From: Caballeronia sp. NK8
GTDB lineage: Bacteria; Pseudomonadota; Gammaproteobacteria; Burkholderiales; Burkholderiaceae
NCBI RefSeq assembly: GCF_018408855.1
Contig: NZ_AP024325.1
Location: 1,054,001 to 1,118,000 of the forward strand
DNA length: 64,000 nucleotides
Direction of reading: 5' to 3'
The first letter of the stretch is position 1, and the number at the start of each line of letters is the position of its first letter. Made by a program: the position numbers and the translations under genes. Shown in pieces: positions 46,013 through 54,779 of the stretch. The notes under the pieces are model-generated. The model was not told the origin of the DNA and did not search any database. It was given only the letters and a program-made list of their open reading frames with translations.

Positions 46013-46726
46013 TTAAACCAGCGAGTGCACCAGGTTGCGATTGACCTTGCGGCGCAGGAACTCGAAGTTGACGGCGAACTGCTCGGCGCGCGTCACGGCG
46101 TCGTGCAGGCGTTCCACGTCTTCCGGCGAGAAGGTTTCGGCGACGCCGCCTGCCGCTTTGGTCAGCAATTGAATACGGCATGCGTTGTCCAGAAGCAGCG
46201 ACAGCACCACCGATTCCTCGATCGAGCGCCCCACCACCGCGACGCCGTGATTGCGCATCAGCACGGCCTTGTTCGGCCCGAGCGCGCGCGCGACGCCCGC
46301 GCCCATGTCCTGGGTGCGGATGAGATTCATCGTGTCGGTGTAGTACGGCAGGCCGTCCGCGAAATGCACGCTCGGCTGGCTGATCATTTCGAGTGGCTGG
46401 CCCGTGGCCGAGAGCGCGACCGCATGAGTCGGGTGCGCGTGAATCACGCTCGTCACATCGGGGCGCAACCTGAAGATTTCCGAGTGGATGAAGACCTCGC
46501 TATGACGACGCCCGCCGCCGCTCACCTTCTCGCCTTCGAGATTGCAGACGACGATGTTGTCCTCGGTGATCTCGTCGAAGCCGTGGCTATGCGGCTTCAT
46601 CAGGAAATGGGTGGGGTCGCCCGGCACGCGCACCGAAATATGCCCGCGCGTGAGATCGCCCTGTCCTTCCGCTTCGAGAATGCGCCCTGCGTCGATCAGT
46701 TTTTGCTTCGCTTCGTCCAGAGTCAT
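46013..46726 (-). CDS. Class II aldolase/adducin family protein (copy 1; aromatic decarboxylase candidate)
   Basis: The protein is 237 residues. The zinc/catalytic residues of the family are seen: Glu83 in FIHSEIF, His96 and His98 in VIHAHPTH and His160 in LMRNHGVAVVG. Class II aldolases cleave sugar phosphates, but the family also includes decarboxylases acting on dihydroxyphthalate-type compounds. Next to a Pht5-like gene and a Rieske oxygenase, the decarboxylase role is more likely. That is inferred, not shown. A second copy lies at 63256-63966. Confidence 0.87.
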   Translation of the reverse strand: MTLDEAKQKLIDAGRILEAEGQGDLTRGHISVRVPGDPTHFLMKPHSHGFDEITEDNIVVCNLEGEKVSGGGRRHSEVFIHSEIFRLRPDVTSVIHAHPTHAVALSATGQPLEMISQPSVHFADGLPYYTDTMNLIRTQDMGAGVARALGPNKAVLMRNHGVAVVGRSIEESVVLSLLLDNACRIQLLTKAAGGVAETFSPEDVERLHDAVTRAEQFAVNFEFLRRKVNRNLVHSLV

Positions 46727-46770
46727 GGTGTCGTCCTGCGTTCGTGATGATGGTTATGATTCCGCTATGG

Positions 46771-47835
46771 CTAGTAGCGCCCGCCCACCGCGGCTTTCGC
46801 TTTGGAAAGCACATCGGGCGGGGTCTTGTAAAGCTCGTCGAGCAACTGGTCCATGCGCTGCCACGATACGGGCCGCACTTCGAGGCCCATGCGCTTGGCT
46901 TCGGCGAGAAACTGCGGGTCTTTCAGCGTCTGCTCGAACGCCTGACGCAATGCGGCCGTGCGCTCCGGCGGAATGCCCGGCGGCGCCGCGAACGGACGCG
47001 CGAACACCTGGCTCGCGACAATCACCTTCAAGACCTGACGCGTCTGATCGTTCGGCGCGAGGTCGAGCAAAAGCGGCACGTCGGGCAACTCGGGATGCTT
47101 CTCCAGCGCGACCTGTACGAGAATGTTGATCTTCTTGCCCGAGATCCAGTCGGGATGGCGCGTCTGAATCGTGCTCCACGACACGCCGCATTCGCCGTCG
47201 ATCTCGCCACGCTCCATCGCGAGCGCGGTTTCGTTGCTGCCCGGATAACCGGTGACGAGCTTCAGTTTCGAATTGAAGAGATTCTTGATCGTCGATGCGA
47301 TCACGTCGGGGTCCGAGCCCGCGCCCTGCCCGCCCATGCGCGCTTCCTTGTCGACGAGATCCTTGAAGGTCTTCACCGGCGAGGTATTCCACGTCACGCA
47401 CAAGCTGACATCGCTCGTGATGCTGCCAAGCCAGGTGAGCTTGCGCGCATCGAACTTCGCTTCGCCCAGAAGCGGCTCTTCGGGCATCGTGCGGCCGAAG
47501 GTGCCGAAGGTCGCGCCGTCCTTCGGCGCGATGCCATAGAGATAATTCACCGCTTTCAGGCTGCCCGCGCCGGGCATACTTTGCGGCGTGATCGTCGGCT
47601 TGCCCGGCAGGAAATTGCCGATGTATTTGCCGAGCAGGCGCGCATAGGTATCGTAGCCGCCGCCGACGGAATAGCCGATCGTCATCGTGACATTGCGGCC
47701 GTTGTAGAAGTCCGCCACGGGTTCGGCCGCCGCGCGGGTCGCAAGCGGCGCGCAGAGGAGCGTTGCCGCGAGCACTGAGGTAGTTGCGCGCGCAATCATC
47801 TGCCGAGCCTTTGACTGCGAGAGTCGATCGTTCAT
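46771..47835 (-). CDS. Tripartite tricarboxylate transporter substrate-binding protein (TctC/Bug family)
   Basis: The protein is 354 residues. A signal peptide (about 10-38, MIARATTSVLAATLLCAPLA...) is followed by a Bug-type periplasmic binding fold, including VTMTIGYSVGGGYDTYARLL and the GKPTITPQSMPGAGS segment. Its ligands in this family are often carboxylates, including aromatic ones. GGAGA precedes the ATG. It lies just downstream of the fused TctA-TctB permease and is its likely binding subunit. Confidence 0.9.
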   Translation of the reverse strand: MNDRLSQSKARQMIARATTSVLAATLLCAPLATRAAAEPVADFYNGRNVTMTIGYSVGGGYDTYARLLGKYIGNFLPGKPTITPQSMPGAGSLKAVNYLYGIAPKDGATFGTFGRTMPEEPLLGEAKFDARKLTWLGSITSDVSLCVTWNTSPVKTFKDLVDKEARMGGQGAGSDPDVIASTIKNLFNSKLKLVTGYPGSNETALAMERGEIDGECGVSWSTIQTRHPDWISGKKINILVQVALEKHPELPDVPLLLDLAPNDQTRQVLKVIVASQVFARPFAAPPGIPPERTAALRQAFEQTLKDPQFLAEAKRMGLEVRPVSWQRMDQLLDELYKTPPDVLSKAKAAVGGRY

Positions 47836-47905
47836 GATTCTGTCTCCACCAGTGATGACCGGCTGGCCTCGCCGCCGATGTCTTTTGCTTGTTCGTGCTG
47901 CGCGC

Positions 47906-50113
47906 TCAGACGAGACCGCCGAGCTGACGCAGCGCCGGAAGCCAGTCGCCGATGAGCGATTGCGGCCACGGCGTCGAGAAAATGCGGCCGAATACGAGCC
48001 ATAACGCGACTGTCATCGCAACGGAAAGCACGACCGACGTGCGCCAGCGTTCGCCGAACTCGAACCGCGCGACGAGCAGCATGAAGATCAGCAATGCGGG
48101 CAGCAAGCCTATGACCGCCGCCGCCGCGAGCGCACCCGCGATCGATGCGAAGAAGCGCACGCCGCGTGTGTAGAGCGTCCGTGTATCGAGCGCCGATGCG
48201 AGGCCATCGTGCAACGATGGATCGCCGTGTGTTCCGATGCTCACGCTCGCGGCCGCGTTCGCATTGGCCTTGGCAAGGTTGTTGGTTTGCGCGTCCACGC
48301 TTGCGCGCGGTTCGCTGAAATGCGCTCCTGCGCCGGCCAGCGCGAGTTCGCCCATCGGCGCGGACGTATCGAACGATGAAGATGCTTTCACTTCGGCCGT
48401 GCTCGTTTCGCGTGTGAACAGCTGCTCGATCAGCACGATGCCGCAGAACACGAGCGCGGCGCATGCGCTGGTCATCGGCATCAGGCGCGCGGCGAAGGCC
48501 CAGTCGCTGGCGAACGTCATCGCGACGATCACGAGCGCCGTCAGCGCGAGCGTGAAGACGATCTGCCAGTCGAAGCCGCGCAGACGCAGCCTGAACGAAG
48601 GCGCTGCGACGCGCGAAGATGATTGCGAGCGCGCACGCAAGGTCTTGCGCAGGCCCTTGATCGTCGGGCCGAGCACGACCCACAACGCGGCGAGCAGGAT
48701 CGAGATGACAACCGGCCGCGCGAACAGCCCCATGCCGTAGATCTCGTGCGAGATGAAGTAATAACGCTCGAAGATGCTGCCGAGCACGAGCCCGAGAATC
48801 AGCGGCGGACGCGGCCAGTTCAGCCGCTTCATGATCCAGCCGATCGCGCCGAACAGCACGAGCGCGCACAGGTCGCCCCAACTCTGGCTCGCATTGAACG
48901 CACCGAGATAGACGATCGCGACAACGAGTGGAATCAGGATGCCGACGCGCACCGTCGCAAGACGCGAGAACACGCTGCTGCTCGAAAGACAGATCACCGC
49001 GCCCATGATGTGCGAGATCGTCAGCGTCCAGATGATCGTGTACGTCACGTCGAGATGCTTGGTCAGCATCTCCGGGCCGGGCGTGAAGCCGTGCATGATG
49101 AATGCACTCAGCAGCAGCGCCATCGATGCGCCCGCCGGCATGCCGAACGCGACGGTCGGAATCAGGTGGCCGCCCTCCTTCGCGTTGTTCGAGCTTTCCG
49201 ATGCGATCACGCCGCGGATATCGCCCTTGCCGAAGTTCTCCGGGTTCTTCTCGGTGCGGATGGCGTGGCCGTACGCCATCCAGTCGATCACCGCCGAGCC
49301 GATGCCCGGCACCGCCCCAAGCAGCGCGCCGAGGCCGCTGCAGCGCAGGATGAGCCACCAGTGACGCGCGGCGTCCTTCACGCCGTCCCATTGCGTGCTC
49401 GCCCGCACGCCGGGTTGCGCACGCTCGCGCACGATGCCGGTGCGCTCGATCGCCATATCGGCGAGTTCGGGCAGCGCGAAGATGCCGAGCGTGACCGGCA
49501 CGATCGGCAGATGGTCCCATAAATACAAAGTGCCAAACGTCCAGCGCAGCGTGCCCGTTTGCGGATCGGAGCCGATCAGCGAAAGCATCAGGCCGAACGA
49601 GGCCACGGCGAGACCTTTCATCGGCGCCTTGCCCGAGAGCGTCGCGACCATCGAAAGACCGAAGATGCACATCGCGAGCAATTCAGCCGAGCCGATATAC
49701 AGCACGATCAGGCGCAATACCGGAATCGCGAGCGCGAGCAGCAGCGCGCCGAAGATGCCGCCCGCGAGCGAAGCCGCGTAACCCGCGCCGAACGCCCGCC
49801 GCGCGTGGCCCTGTTTCGCGAGCGGATGGCCGTCCAGGACCGTGGCCGCCGCGCCCACGGTGCCGGGCACGCCGAACAGCACGGCGGGGATGAAGTCGGA
49901 CACCGTCGTCACCGCGGCCATGCCGAGCAGGAGCGCGAAGGCCGTGTAGCCGTCGAGGTGATAGGTGAACGGAATGAGCAGCGCAAGCCCGACGATGCCG
50001 CCCAGGCCCGGCACGACGCCGAGCGCGAGTCCGAGCAGCACGCCGCCCAGCATGATCCCGAGACGCAGCGGATCGAGGATCAGGGTCAGCGCATGGAGAG
50101 CGGCATCGAGCAT
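47906..50113 (-). CDS. Fused TctA-TctB tripartite tricarboxylate transporter permease
   Basis: The protein is 735 residues. The first ~500 residues form a TctA permease with about 12 helices, starting LALGVVPGLGGIVGLALLIP, with GVPGTVGAAATVLDGHPLAK and the repeat GAVPGIGSAVIDW. After a Ser/Ala-rich linker (about 590-650) the C-terminal part resembles the small four-helix TctB subunit, normally a separate gene. GGGAGG precedes the ATG. The binding protein lies 70 bases downstream and the Rieske oxygenase upstream, so the complex probably imports that enzyme's aromatic carboxylate. Confidence 0.87.
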   Translation of the reverse strand: MLDAALHALTLILDPLRLGIMLGGVLLGLALGVVPGLGGIVGLALLIPFTYHLDGYTAFALLLGMAAVTTVSDFIPAVLFGVPGTVGAAATVLDGHPLAKQGHARRAFGAGYAASLAGGIFGALLLALAIPVLRLIVLYIGSAELLAMCIFGLSMVATLSGKAPMKGLAVASFGLMLSLIGSDPQTGTLRWTFGTLYLWDHLPIVPVTLGIFALPELADMAIERTGIVRERAQPGVRASTQWDGVKDAARHWWLILRCSGLGALLGAVPGIGSAVIDWMAYGHAIRTEKNPENFGKGDIRGVIASESSNNAKEGGHLIPTVAFGMPAGASMALLLSAFIMHGFTPGPEMLTKHLDVTYTIIWTLTISHIMGAVICLSSSSVFSRLATVRVGILIPLVVAIVYLGAFNASQSWGDLCALVLFGAIGWIMKRLNWPRPPLILGLVLGSIFERYYFISHEIYGMGLFARPVVISILLAALWVVLGPTIKGLRKTLRARSQSSSRVAAPSFRLRLRGFDWQIVFTLALTALVIVAMTFASDWAFAARLMPMTSACAALVFCGIVLIEQLFTRETSTAEVKASSSFDTSAPMGELALAGAGAHFSEPRASVDAQTNNLAKANANAAASVSIGTHGDPSLHDGLASALDTRTLYTRGVRFFASIAGALAAAAVIGLLPALLIFMLLVARFEFGERWRTSVVLSVAMTVALWLVFGRIFSTPWPQSLIGDWLPALRQLGGLV

Positions 50114-50247
50114 CAGCGCGCCTCCCGGTGAGCTTGCCGCGCCACACGACAGAAGCCGTGACCACGCGATCGAGTGCTTGTGAGCCGCATCTCAAGTCTC
50201 CGGTAATCGCCCGGCTGCGTGGCCGGGCGTTTATAGTCGAACCGCCT

Positions 50248-50305
50248 GTTGCATTATGCGTTTTGCATTACGCATTCAGGATTGCGTTATGTCTTTTGAA
50301 TGCGA
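50248..50305. repeat. AT-rich cluster of GCATT/GCGTT half-repeats
   Basis: The 229-base gap between the Rieske and TctA-TctB genes holds several overlapping GCATTATGCG, TTTTGCATTACGCATTC and ATTGCGTTATG units. They resemble the dispersed micro-repeat seen at 381-400, 7046-7070 and 25781-25832. Their function is unknown. They could carry a regulatory site for the transporter genes. Confidence 0.35.
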
Positions 50306-50342
50306 GATGCAAGCTCCGACGCGTGCGCTGCGCCCCGCGCGT

Positions 50343-51581
50343 CTATTCGAAGATCCGCACCAGATCCTGTGCGATCGGTGAATACTTCGCATGCGTGCGC
50401 AGCATGAAGCTCGCGAAGCCGTCGCTGTTGTGGTGCTTTTTGCGCTCGTTGGGCAAGTCGATGCACTGATTGCGCACGGGATCGCGCACGATGCCCATCG
50501 GGTCTTCGCCCGCCTCGACCTTTTTCATCTCGCGTCGGAGCATGCGGCGGTAGATCGCGAGGCCCTGATCGGACGCGCCGAGGTTCTCGCGCGTGCGGTC
50601 CGCGATCGCGCCCTGCGTGATCCACGCCATCATGTCCTGACCATCGACGTTATCGACGATGAACTCGCCGTCTTCGTTCCTGAACGGCACGTCGTAGGTA
50701 TGCAGACGCTCGGTGAGTCGCGCCGGCACGTCCATGCCCTGCGGCGGAATGTAGGCGTTGTACCAGAGGTGGAGCGTATGCTCGTCGTCGACCGGCACAC
50801 GGATCTGGAACGAGTAGTAGCGCGAAGTCTCGTCGCCGTTGCCCACGGCCAGCATGTTCGGAAACACGATCGGATGGCCGATGCGCCAGTCGTCCGAGTC
50901 CTCCGAATGTCCCGCGAGCAGACGATGCTTGGTCACGCCGAACTCGAACTCGTTGAATGCGATCTTTTCGTGCTTCGCGCTGATCGCGACCTTGACGCCT
51001 TCCTGCTCCTTCTGAAACTCATAGTGATGGCCATGCAGCCACTCGGTATGAATCGGATCGACCGAGTTCTCCATGATCTGCAGCCAGTTCACCGGCAGCA
51101 GCGCGCGGCCCATCATGCGGATCGCGCCGGGCGCGACGAAGCCATCGAAGCGCGGCAGAAGCGGGCGCGGTTCCGGTCCCATGTACGCGAACAGCACGCC
51201 GCCGAGTTCCTCCACCGGATACGCATCCGTCGCGACCTTGTCGCGAAACGCGCAGTTGTCAGGCTCGTTGGGCTGATCGAGGCACTTACCCTCTGCGCTA
51301 AACTCCCAGCCGTGATAGGGACAACGGATGCCCTGTTCCGTCGGGATGCCATGCGCGAACGACGCGCGCCGGTGCGGACATTGCTCCGCGATCAGGCCGC
51401 GCCTTCCTTGCCGGTCCCGAAAGAGCACGAGATCCTCGCCGAGCAGACGCACACGCCGCGTCCACTTGTCGTCGAGTTCCGATGCCGCAGCGAAGGGCTG
51501 CCAATAGCGACGCAACAGCTTGCCCATCGGCGTGCCCGGCCCGATGCGCGTCATTGTTTCGTTTTGTTCTGCCGTAAGCAT
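50343..51581 (-). CDS. Rieske non-heme iron oxygenase, phthalate-4,5-dioxygenase class
   Basis: The protein is 412 residues. The Rieske cluster is Cys68, His70, Cys87 and His90 (CPHRR ... CPYHGW). The mononuclear iron site is Asp175, His178 and His183 in NSVDPIHTEWLHGH, with a later VDGQDMMAW segment as the likely distal ligand. No beta-subunit gene is present, which fits the one-subunit phthalate dioxygenase/vanillate demethylase class. It hydroxylates or O-demethylates an aromatic carboxylate using an external reductase, probably the gene at 53661. It is divergent from MarR, with a candidate operator at 51659-51670 over its promoter. Confidence 0.88.
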   Translation of the reverse strand: MLTAEQNETMTRIGPGTPMGKLLRRYWQPFAAASELDDKWTRRVRLLGEDLVLFRDRQGRRGLIAEQCPHRRASFAHGIPTEQGIRCPYHGWEFSAEGKCLDQPNEPDNCAFRDKVATDAYPVEELGGVLFAYMGPEPRPLLPRFDGFVAPGAIRMMGRALLPVNWLQIMENSVDPIHTEWLHGHHYEFQKEQEGVKVAISAKHEKIAFNEFEFGVTKHRLLAGHSEDSDDWRIGHPIVFPNMLAVGNGDETSRYYSFQIRVPVDDEHTLHLWYNAYIPPQGMDVPARLTERLHTYDVPFRNEDGEFIVDNVDGQDMMAWITQGAIADRTRENLGASDQGLAIYRRMLRREMKKVEAGEDPMGIVRDPVRNQCIDLPNERKKHHNSDGFASFMLRTHAKYSPIAQDLVRIFE

Positions 51582-51658
51582 GAGTCGATTCCCGTATGTT
51601 TTGGAAAAAGCTTGCCGGAGACACCGTCCTGCCGCCGGCCTTGAAATCGATATTATGC

Positions 51659-51670
51659 TTAGGTACCTAA
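51659..51670. promoter_or_regulatory. Candidate MarR operator at the Rieske oxygenase promoter
   Basis: TTAGGTACCTAA is a perfect 12-base palindrome, 78 bases before the Rieske start. On the minus strand a CATAATA (-10-like) box lies directly beside it at 51651-51657. The pattern CTTAG...CTAA recurs at 51823-51840 and 59017-59028. Confidence 0.6.
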
Positions 51671-51822
51671 CTTAAAAATAATGGAAAATACCGAGTCGGG
51701 ACGCGCACGCTTCTGAAAGCCGTCTAGAACAAGCGGGCGCTATAAAGAGCCTACTTTCTGCAAGGAGGCCGTCCATCGATGAGATCGGGATTCACCCTAA
51801 CGTCGGGATCGTTGACAAATTT

Positions 51823-51840
51823 AACTTAGTTATCTAAGTT
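51823..51840. promoter_or_regulatory. Candidate MarR operator at its own promoter
   Basis: AACTTAG-TTAT-CTAAGTT is a perfect 7-base inverted repeat. A consensus TTGACA (-35) lies at 51812-51817 on the plus strand, so the repeat covers the promoter spacer and -10 region of marR. This is the classic layout for autorepression. Confidence 0.65.
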
Positions 51841-51883
51841 TATGAAAAGCGGCATGTGAGCGTGCCGGAACACAGGTGAGAGG

Positions 51884-52438
51884 ATGAACAAGAACGAGCA
51901 GAAGATTCCCCGCGACCCGCAGCCGGGCACGCTCAAGCATTGGCGCGAGGCGTTGCCGGAAGAGCGCATGGCGCATCTCGTGAAGGACGCGGCGCGTGGC
52001 TTTTCACGTTCCTTACAGGCTCGTCTCAAAGAGCATTCGGTGCTCTATGGTCACTGGACATTCCTGCGCATCCTCTGGCAAACGGACGGTCTCACGCAAC
52101 GGCAGTTGAGCGAGCAGGCGGGCGTCGCGGAGCCGACCACGTTTTCCGCACTGAAGACGATGGAAACCCTCGGCTATCTCACGCGCCAGAAGCTGCCCGA
52201 CAACCGCAAGCAGGTTCGTGTCTTTCTCACACCGAAGGGCGTCGCGCTGCGCAGCGTGCTCGTGCCCTACGCGATCGATGTGAACCGCATCGCACTCGCG
52301 GGCATCGCGCCGGAAGACATCGCTGCGACGCGGCGAACCCTGCTCGCGATGATCGAGAATCTGGCCGCCGACGAAGTCGCGGCTCCGAAGAACGGCCGCG
52401 ATCCGGCCAACGGCGATTCGAGCGAGGACTCACTGTGA
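51884..52438 (+). CDS. MarR family transcriptional regulator
   Basis: The protein is 184 residues. A winged helix-turn-helix (about 60-125) contains LTQRQLSEQAGVAEPTTFSAL and the wing DNRKQVRVFLTPKG. MarR proteins are dimeric repressors released by phenolic or aromatic ligands. It is divergent from the Rieske oxygenase and overlaps the Gfo/Idh gene by four bases (GTGA), so it is expressed with the dehydrogenase and reductase. Two candidate operators flank the intergenic region. Confidence 0.9.
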   Translation: MNKNEQKIPRDPQPGTLKHWREALPEERMAHLVKDAARGFSRSLQARLKEHSVLYGHWTFLRILWQTDGLTQRQLSEQAGVAEPTTFSALKTMETLGYLTRQKLPDNRKQVRVFLTPKGVALRSVLVPYAIDVNRIALAGIAPEDIAATRRTLLAMIENLAADEVAAPKNGRDPANGDSSEDSL

Positions 52439-53598
52439 CGAACACGAGCGACGCGGCGAAGCGGGTACGCATTGGCATCGTCGGCTTCGGCACGGCGGGA
52501 CGCGCGTTCGTGCCCGCCATCGTCAAGCATGCGGGCTTCGTGTTCGCAGGCTTCGCCGATCCGTCGGAAGCGGTGCGCGAACGCGGCGCGCAGGAATTCG
52601 GCGTCGCCGCTTACGAAAGCATCGACGCGCTCATCGAACACGGCGCGCTCGATGCGGTTTATGTCGCATCGCCCACGACGCTGCATCGCGCGCATGTCGA
52701 GCGTGCGGCGCGCGCGGGCAAGCATGTGCTCGTCGAAAAGCCGATGGCCGCGAATCTCGACGACGCACGCGCAATGGTCGCCGCCGCCGATACGGCCGGC
52801 ATCGTGCTGCTCGCCGGGCACTCGCACAGCTACGATCAGCCGATTCACGCGATGCGCGAGCTCATCGCGTCGGGCGAGCTTGGCCGCGTGTGCATGGTGC
52901 ATACGTGGTGCTTCACGGACTGGATCTATCGTCCGCGCCGCCCCGATGAGCTCGATGTGTCGCAAGGTGGCGGCGTGACCTTGCGCCAGGGCTCGCATCA
53001 GTTCGACATCATCCGTCTGCTCGCCGGCGGCGCCGCGCGCAGCGTGCGTGCGAAGACTTTCGACTGGGACCCGGAGCGTCGCGCGACCGGCGCGCACACG
53101 GTGTTCATCGAATTCGCCGACGGCGCCGCCGCCACCGCGGTCTACAACGGCTATGGACGTTTCGCGAGCGCGGAGTTGTGCTTCGACATCGGCGAATGGG
53201 GTTTTCCGGCGCAATCGCGCGCGATCGCCAGACCCGCGAATATCGAAGACGAATTGCGCGCCAAGGCCGAACGCGCACGCAACGCGATTCCCGCGAGTGC
53301 GCCGAATCAACCGTTCTTCGGACTCACGCTTGTCAGTTGTGAACGCGGCGAGATGCGCCAGTCGGCCAAGGGCTTGTTCGTTTATACGAGCGACGGAAAA
53401 CGCGAAATCGATTTGCCCACCGATGTCTCACCGCGCGAACTCGTCATGCGCGAGTTCCACGATGCGATCAGCGGACGCAAGCGCGCCATCCACGATGGTC
53501 GCTGGGGGCTCGCGAATCTCGAAGTCTGCGCGGCGGCGATTGCATCGTCGGAGCGTGGCGAGGAAGTATTTCTGGAGCATCAGGTCGCGCTCGCCTGA
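52435..53598 (+). CDS. Gfo/Idh/MocA family oxidoreductase (dihydrodiol dehydrogenase candidate)
   Basis: The protein is 387 residues. The Rossmann motif GIVGFGTAGRAFVPA opens it, then the conserved VLVEKPMAANLDDA, where the Lys of EKP is catalytic. The start is a GTG overlapping the MarR stop (GTGA). In phthalate degradation the cis-dihydrodiol dehydrogenase (Pht4/OphB) belongs to this family. Its place between MarR and the reductase supports oxidation of the Rieske product. Substrate is inferred. Confidence 0.85.
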   Translation: MTNTSDAAKRVRIGIVGFGTAGRAFVPAIVKHAGFVFAGFADPSEAVRERGAQEFGVAAYESIDALIEHGALDAVYVASPTTLHRAHVERAARAGKHVLVEKPMAANLDDARAMVAAADTAGIVLLAGHSHSYDQPIHAMRELIASGELGRVCMVHTWCFTDWIYRPRRPDELDVSQGGGVTLRQGSHQFDIIRLLAGGAARSVRAKTFDWDPERRATGAHTVFIEFADGAAATAVYNGYGRFASAELCFDIGEWGFPAQSRAIARPANIEDELRAKAERARNAIPASAPNQPFFGLTLVSCERGEMRQSAKGLFVYTSDGKREIDLPTDVSPRELVMREFHDAISGRKRAIHDGRWGLANLEVCAAAIASSERGEEVFLEHQVALA

Positions 53599-53660
53599 TC
53601 GCGTGATCGCGTGATGACCTGATCCAACTGTGAGGCGGCAAACGAGGCCGCGCGAGAATC

Positions 53661-54650
53661 ATGAATACGATTAGCATGCCTGACCGAATCGAATCTATCG
53701 ACGGAACGCTGTCGCTCACCGTCACGTGCAAGCGCGAAATCGCGGAGGATATATTTCTGTTCGAGTTGCGGCCCGAAGACGGCGGCACGCTGCCGCCCTT
53801 CACCGCTGGCGCGCACTTGCTGGTGCAGACCCCCGCAGGCATTGCGCGACGCTATTCGCTTTGCAACGATCCCGCCGAGCGCGATCGTTACGTGATCGCG
53901 GTGAAGCGCGATGCGGCGGGCGGCGGCGGCTCGCTGAGCATGGCGCGGGACGTGCACGCCGGCGCCGTGCTCGATGTGGCGTCGCCATTCAACTACTTTC
54001 CGCTATCGCGCGATGCGTCGCGCTATCTGCTGATCGCAGGCGGCATCGGCATCACGCCGATGCGCGCGATGATGGCCGAGCTATCGGCGCGCGGCGCGCA
54101 TTTCGATGTGATCTATTGCACGCGCTCACCCGAATCGACCGCATTCCTCGACGAACTGCTGGCCGGAGAATTTGCTGCGCGTGTGCGCGTGCATCACGAC
54201 TTCGGCGACCGCGCGCAGTCGCTGGCGATCGCGCCGCTCGTCGCCGAACGTCATGGCGACACGCAGATCTATTGCTGCGGCCCGCGTCCGCTCATGCAGG
54301 CGGTGCGCGACGCCGCTTCGCACTGGCCCTCTTCCGCCGTGCATTTCGAGGACTTCGGCACGAGCGCGCATGACAACGCCGCGGGAGAAAAGGCATTCAC
54401 CGTGCGGCTCGCGCGCAGCGGCGGCTGCGTGAACGTCGCGCCGGGCGAAACGATCCTCGACGCGCTGCGCGCGAATGGCATCGATACACCGAGCTCATGC
54501 GAAGCTGGCACATGCGGCTCGTGCAGAACCCGTCTGTTGTCAGGCGAGGCCGATCATCGCGACTTCGTCCTCGATGATGACGAGCAGGCGTCGGATATCA
54601 TGATCTGTGTTTCGCGTGCGTGTTCGGATGAACTGGTGCTCGACCTCTGA
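53661..54650 (+). CDS. PDR/VanB-type oxygenase reductase
   Basis: The protein is 329 residues. In order it has an FMN-binding domain (PFTAGAHLLVQ, ARRYSLCNDP), an NAD domain (LLIAGGIGITPMRAMM, YCCGPRPLM) and a C-terminal plant-type 2Fe-2S domain (SSCEAGTCGSCRTRLL and a later Cys in MICVSRA). This order defines the phthalate dioxygenase reductase/VanB group. It probably supplies electrons to the Rieske oxygenase at 50343-51581. It follows the Gfo/Idh gene by 62 bases. A 7-base hairpin immediately follows the stop codon. Confidence 0.9.
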   Translation: MNTISMPDRIESIDGTLSLTVTCKREIAEDIFLFELRPEDGGTLPPFTAGAHLLVQTPAGIARRYSLCNDPAERDRYVIAVKRDAAGGGGSLSMARDVHAGAVLDVASPFNYFPLSRDASRYLLIAGGIGITPMRAMMAELSARGAHFDVIYCTRSPESTAFLDELLAGEFAARVRVHHDFGDRAQSLAIAPLVAERHGDTQIYCCGPRPLMQAVRDAASHWPSSAVHFEDFGTSAHDNAAGEKAFTVRLARSGGCVNVAPGETILDALRANGIDTPSSCEAGTCGSCRTRLLSGEADHRDFVLDDDEQASDIMICVSRACSDELVLDL

Positions 54651-54667
54651 TCGTTTCGTCGAAACGA
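54651..54667 (+). repeat. Short hairpin after the reductase gene
   Basis: TCGTTTC and GAAACGA are perfect 7-base arms around a 3-base loop, directly after the stop codon. No T-run follows, so it may slow decay of the upstream transcript or be a weak terminator. Confidence 0.4.
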
Positions 54668-54779
54668 CCATGAGACGCGATTCCATTTTCACTCATCGCA
54701 CGCTTTGGGGGTATTAGCGCCATGTCATGACTTTCGTCGTTACTCTTGACTCAATGAGACGAACGATAAAGGTGACGTC

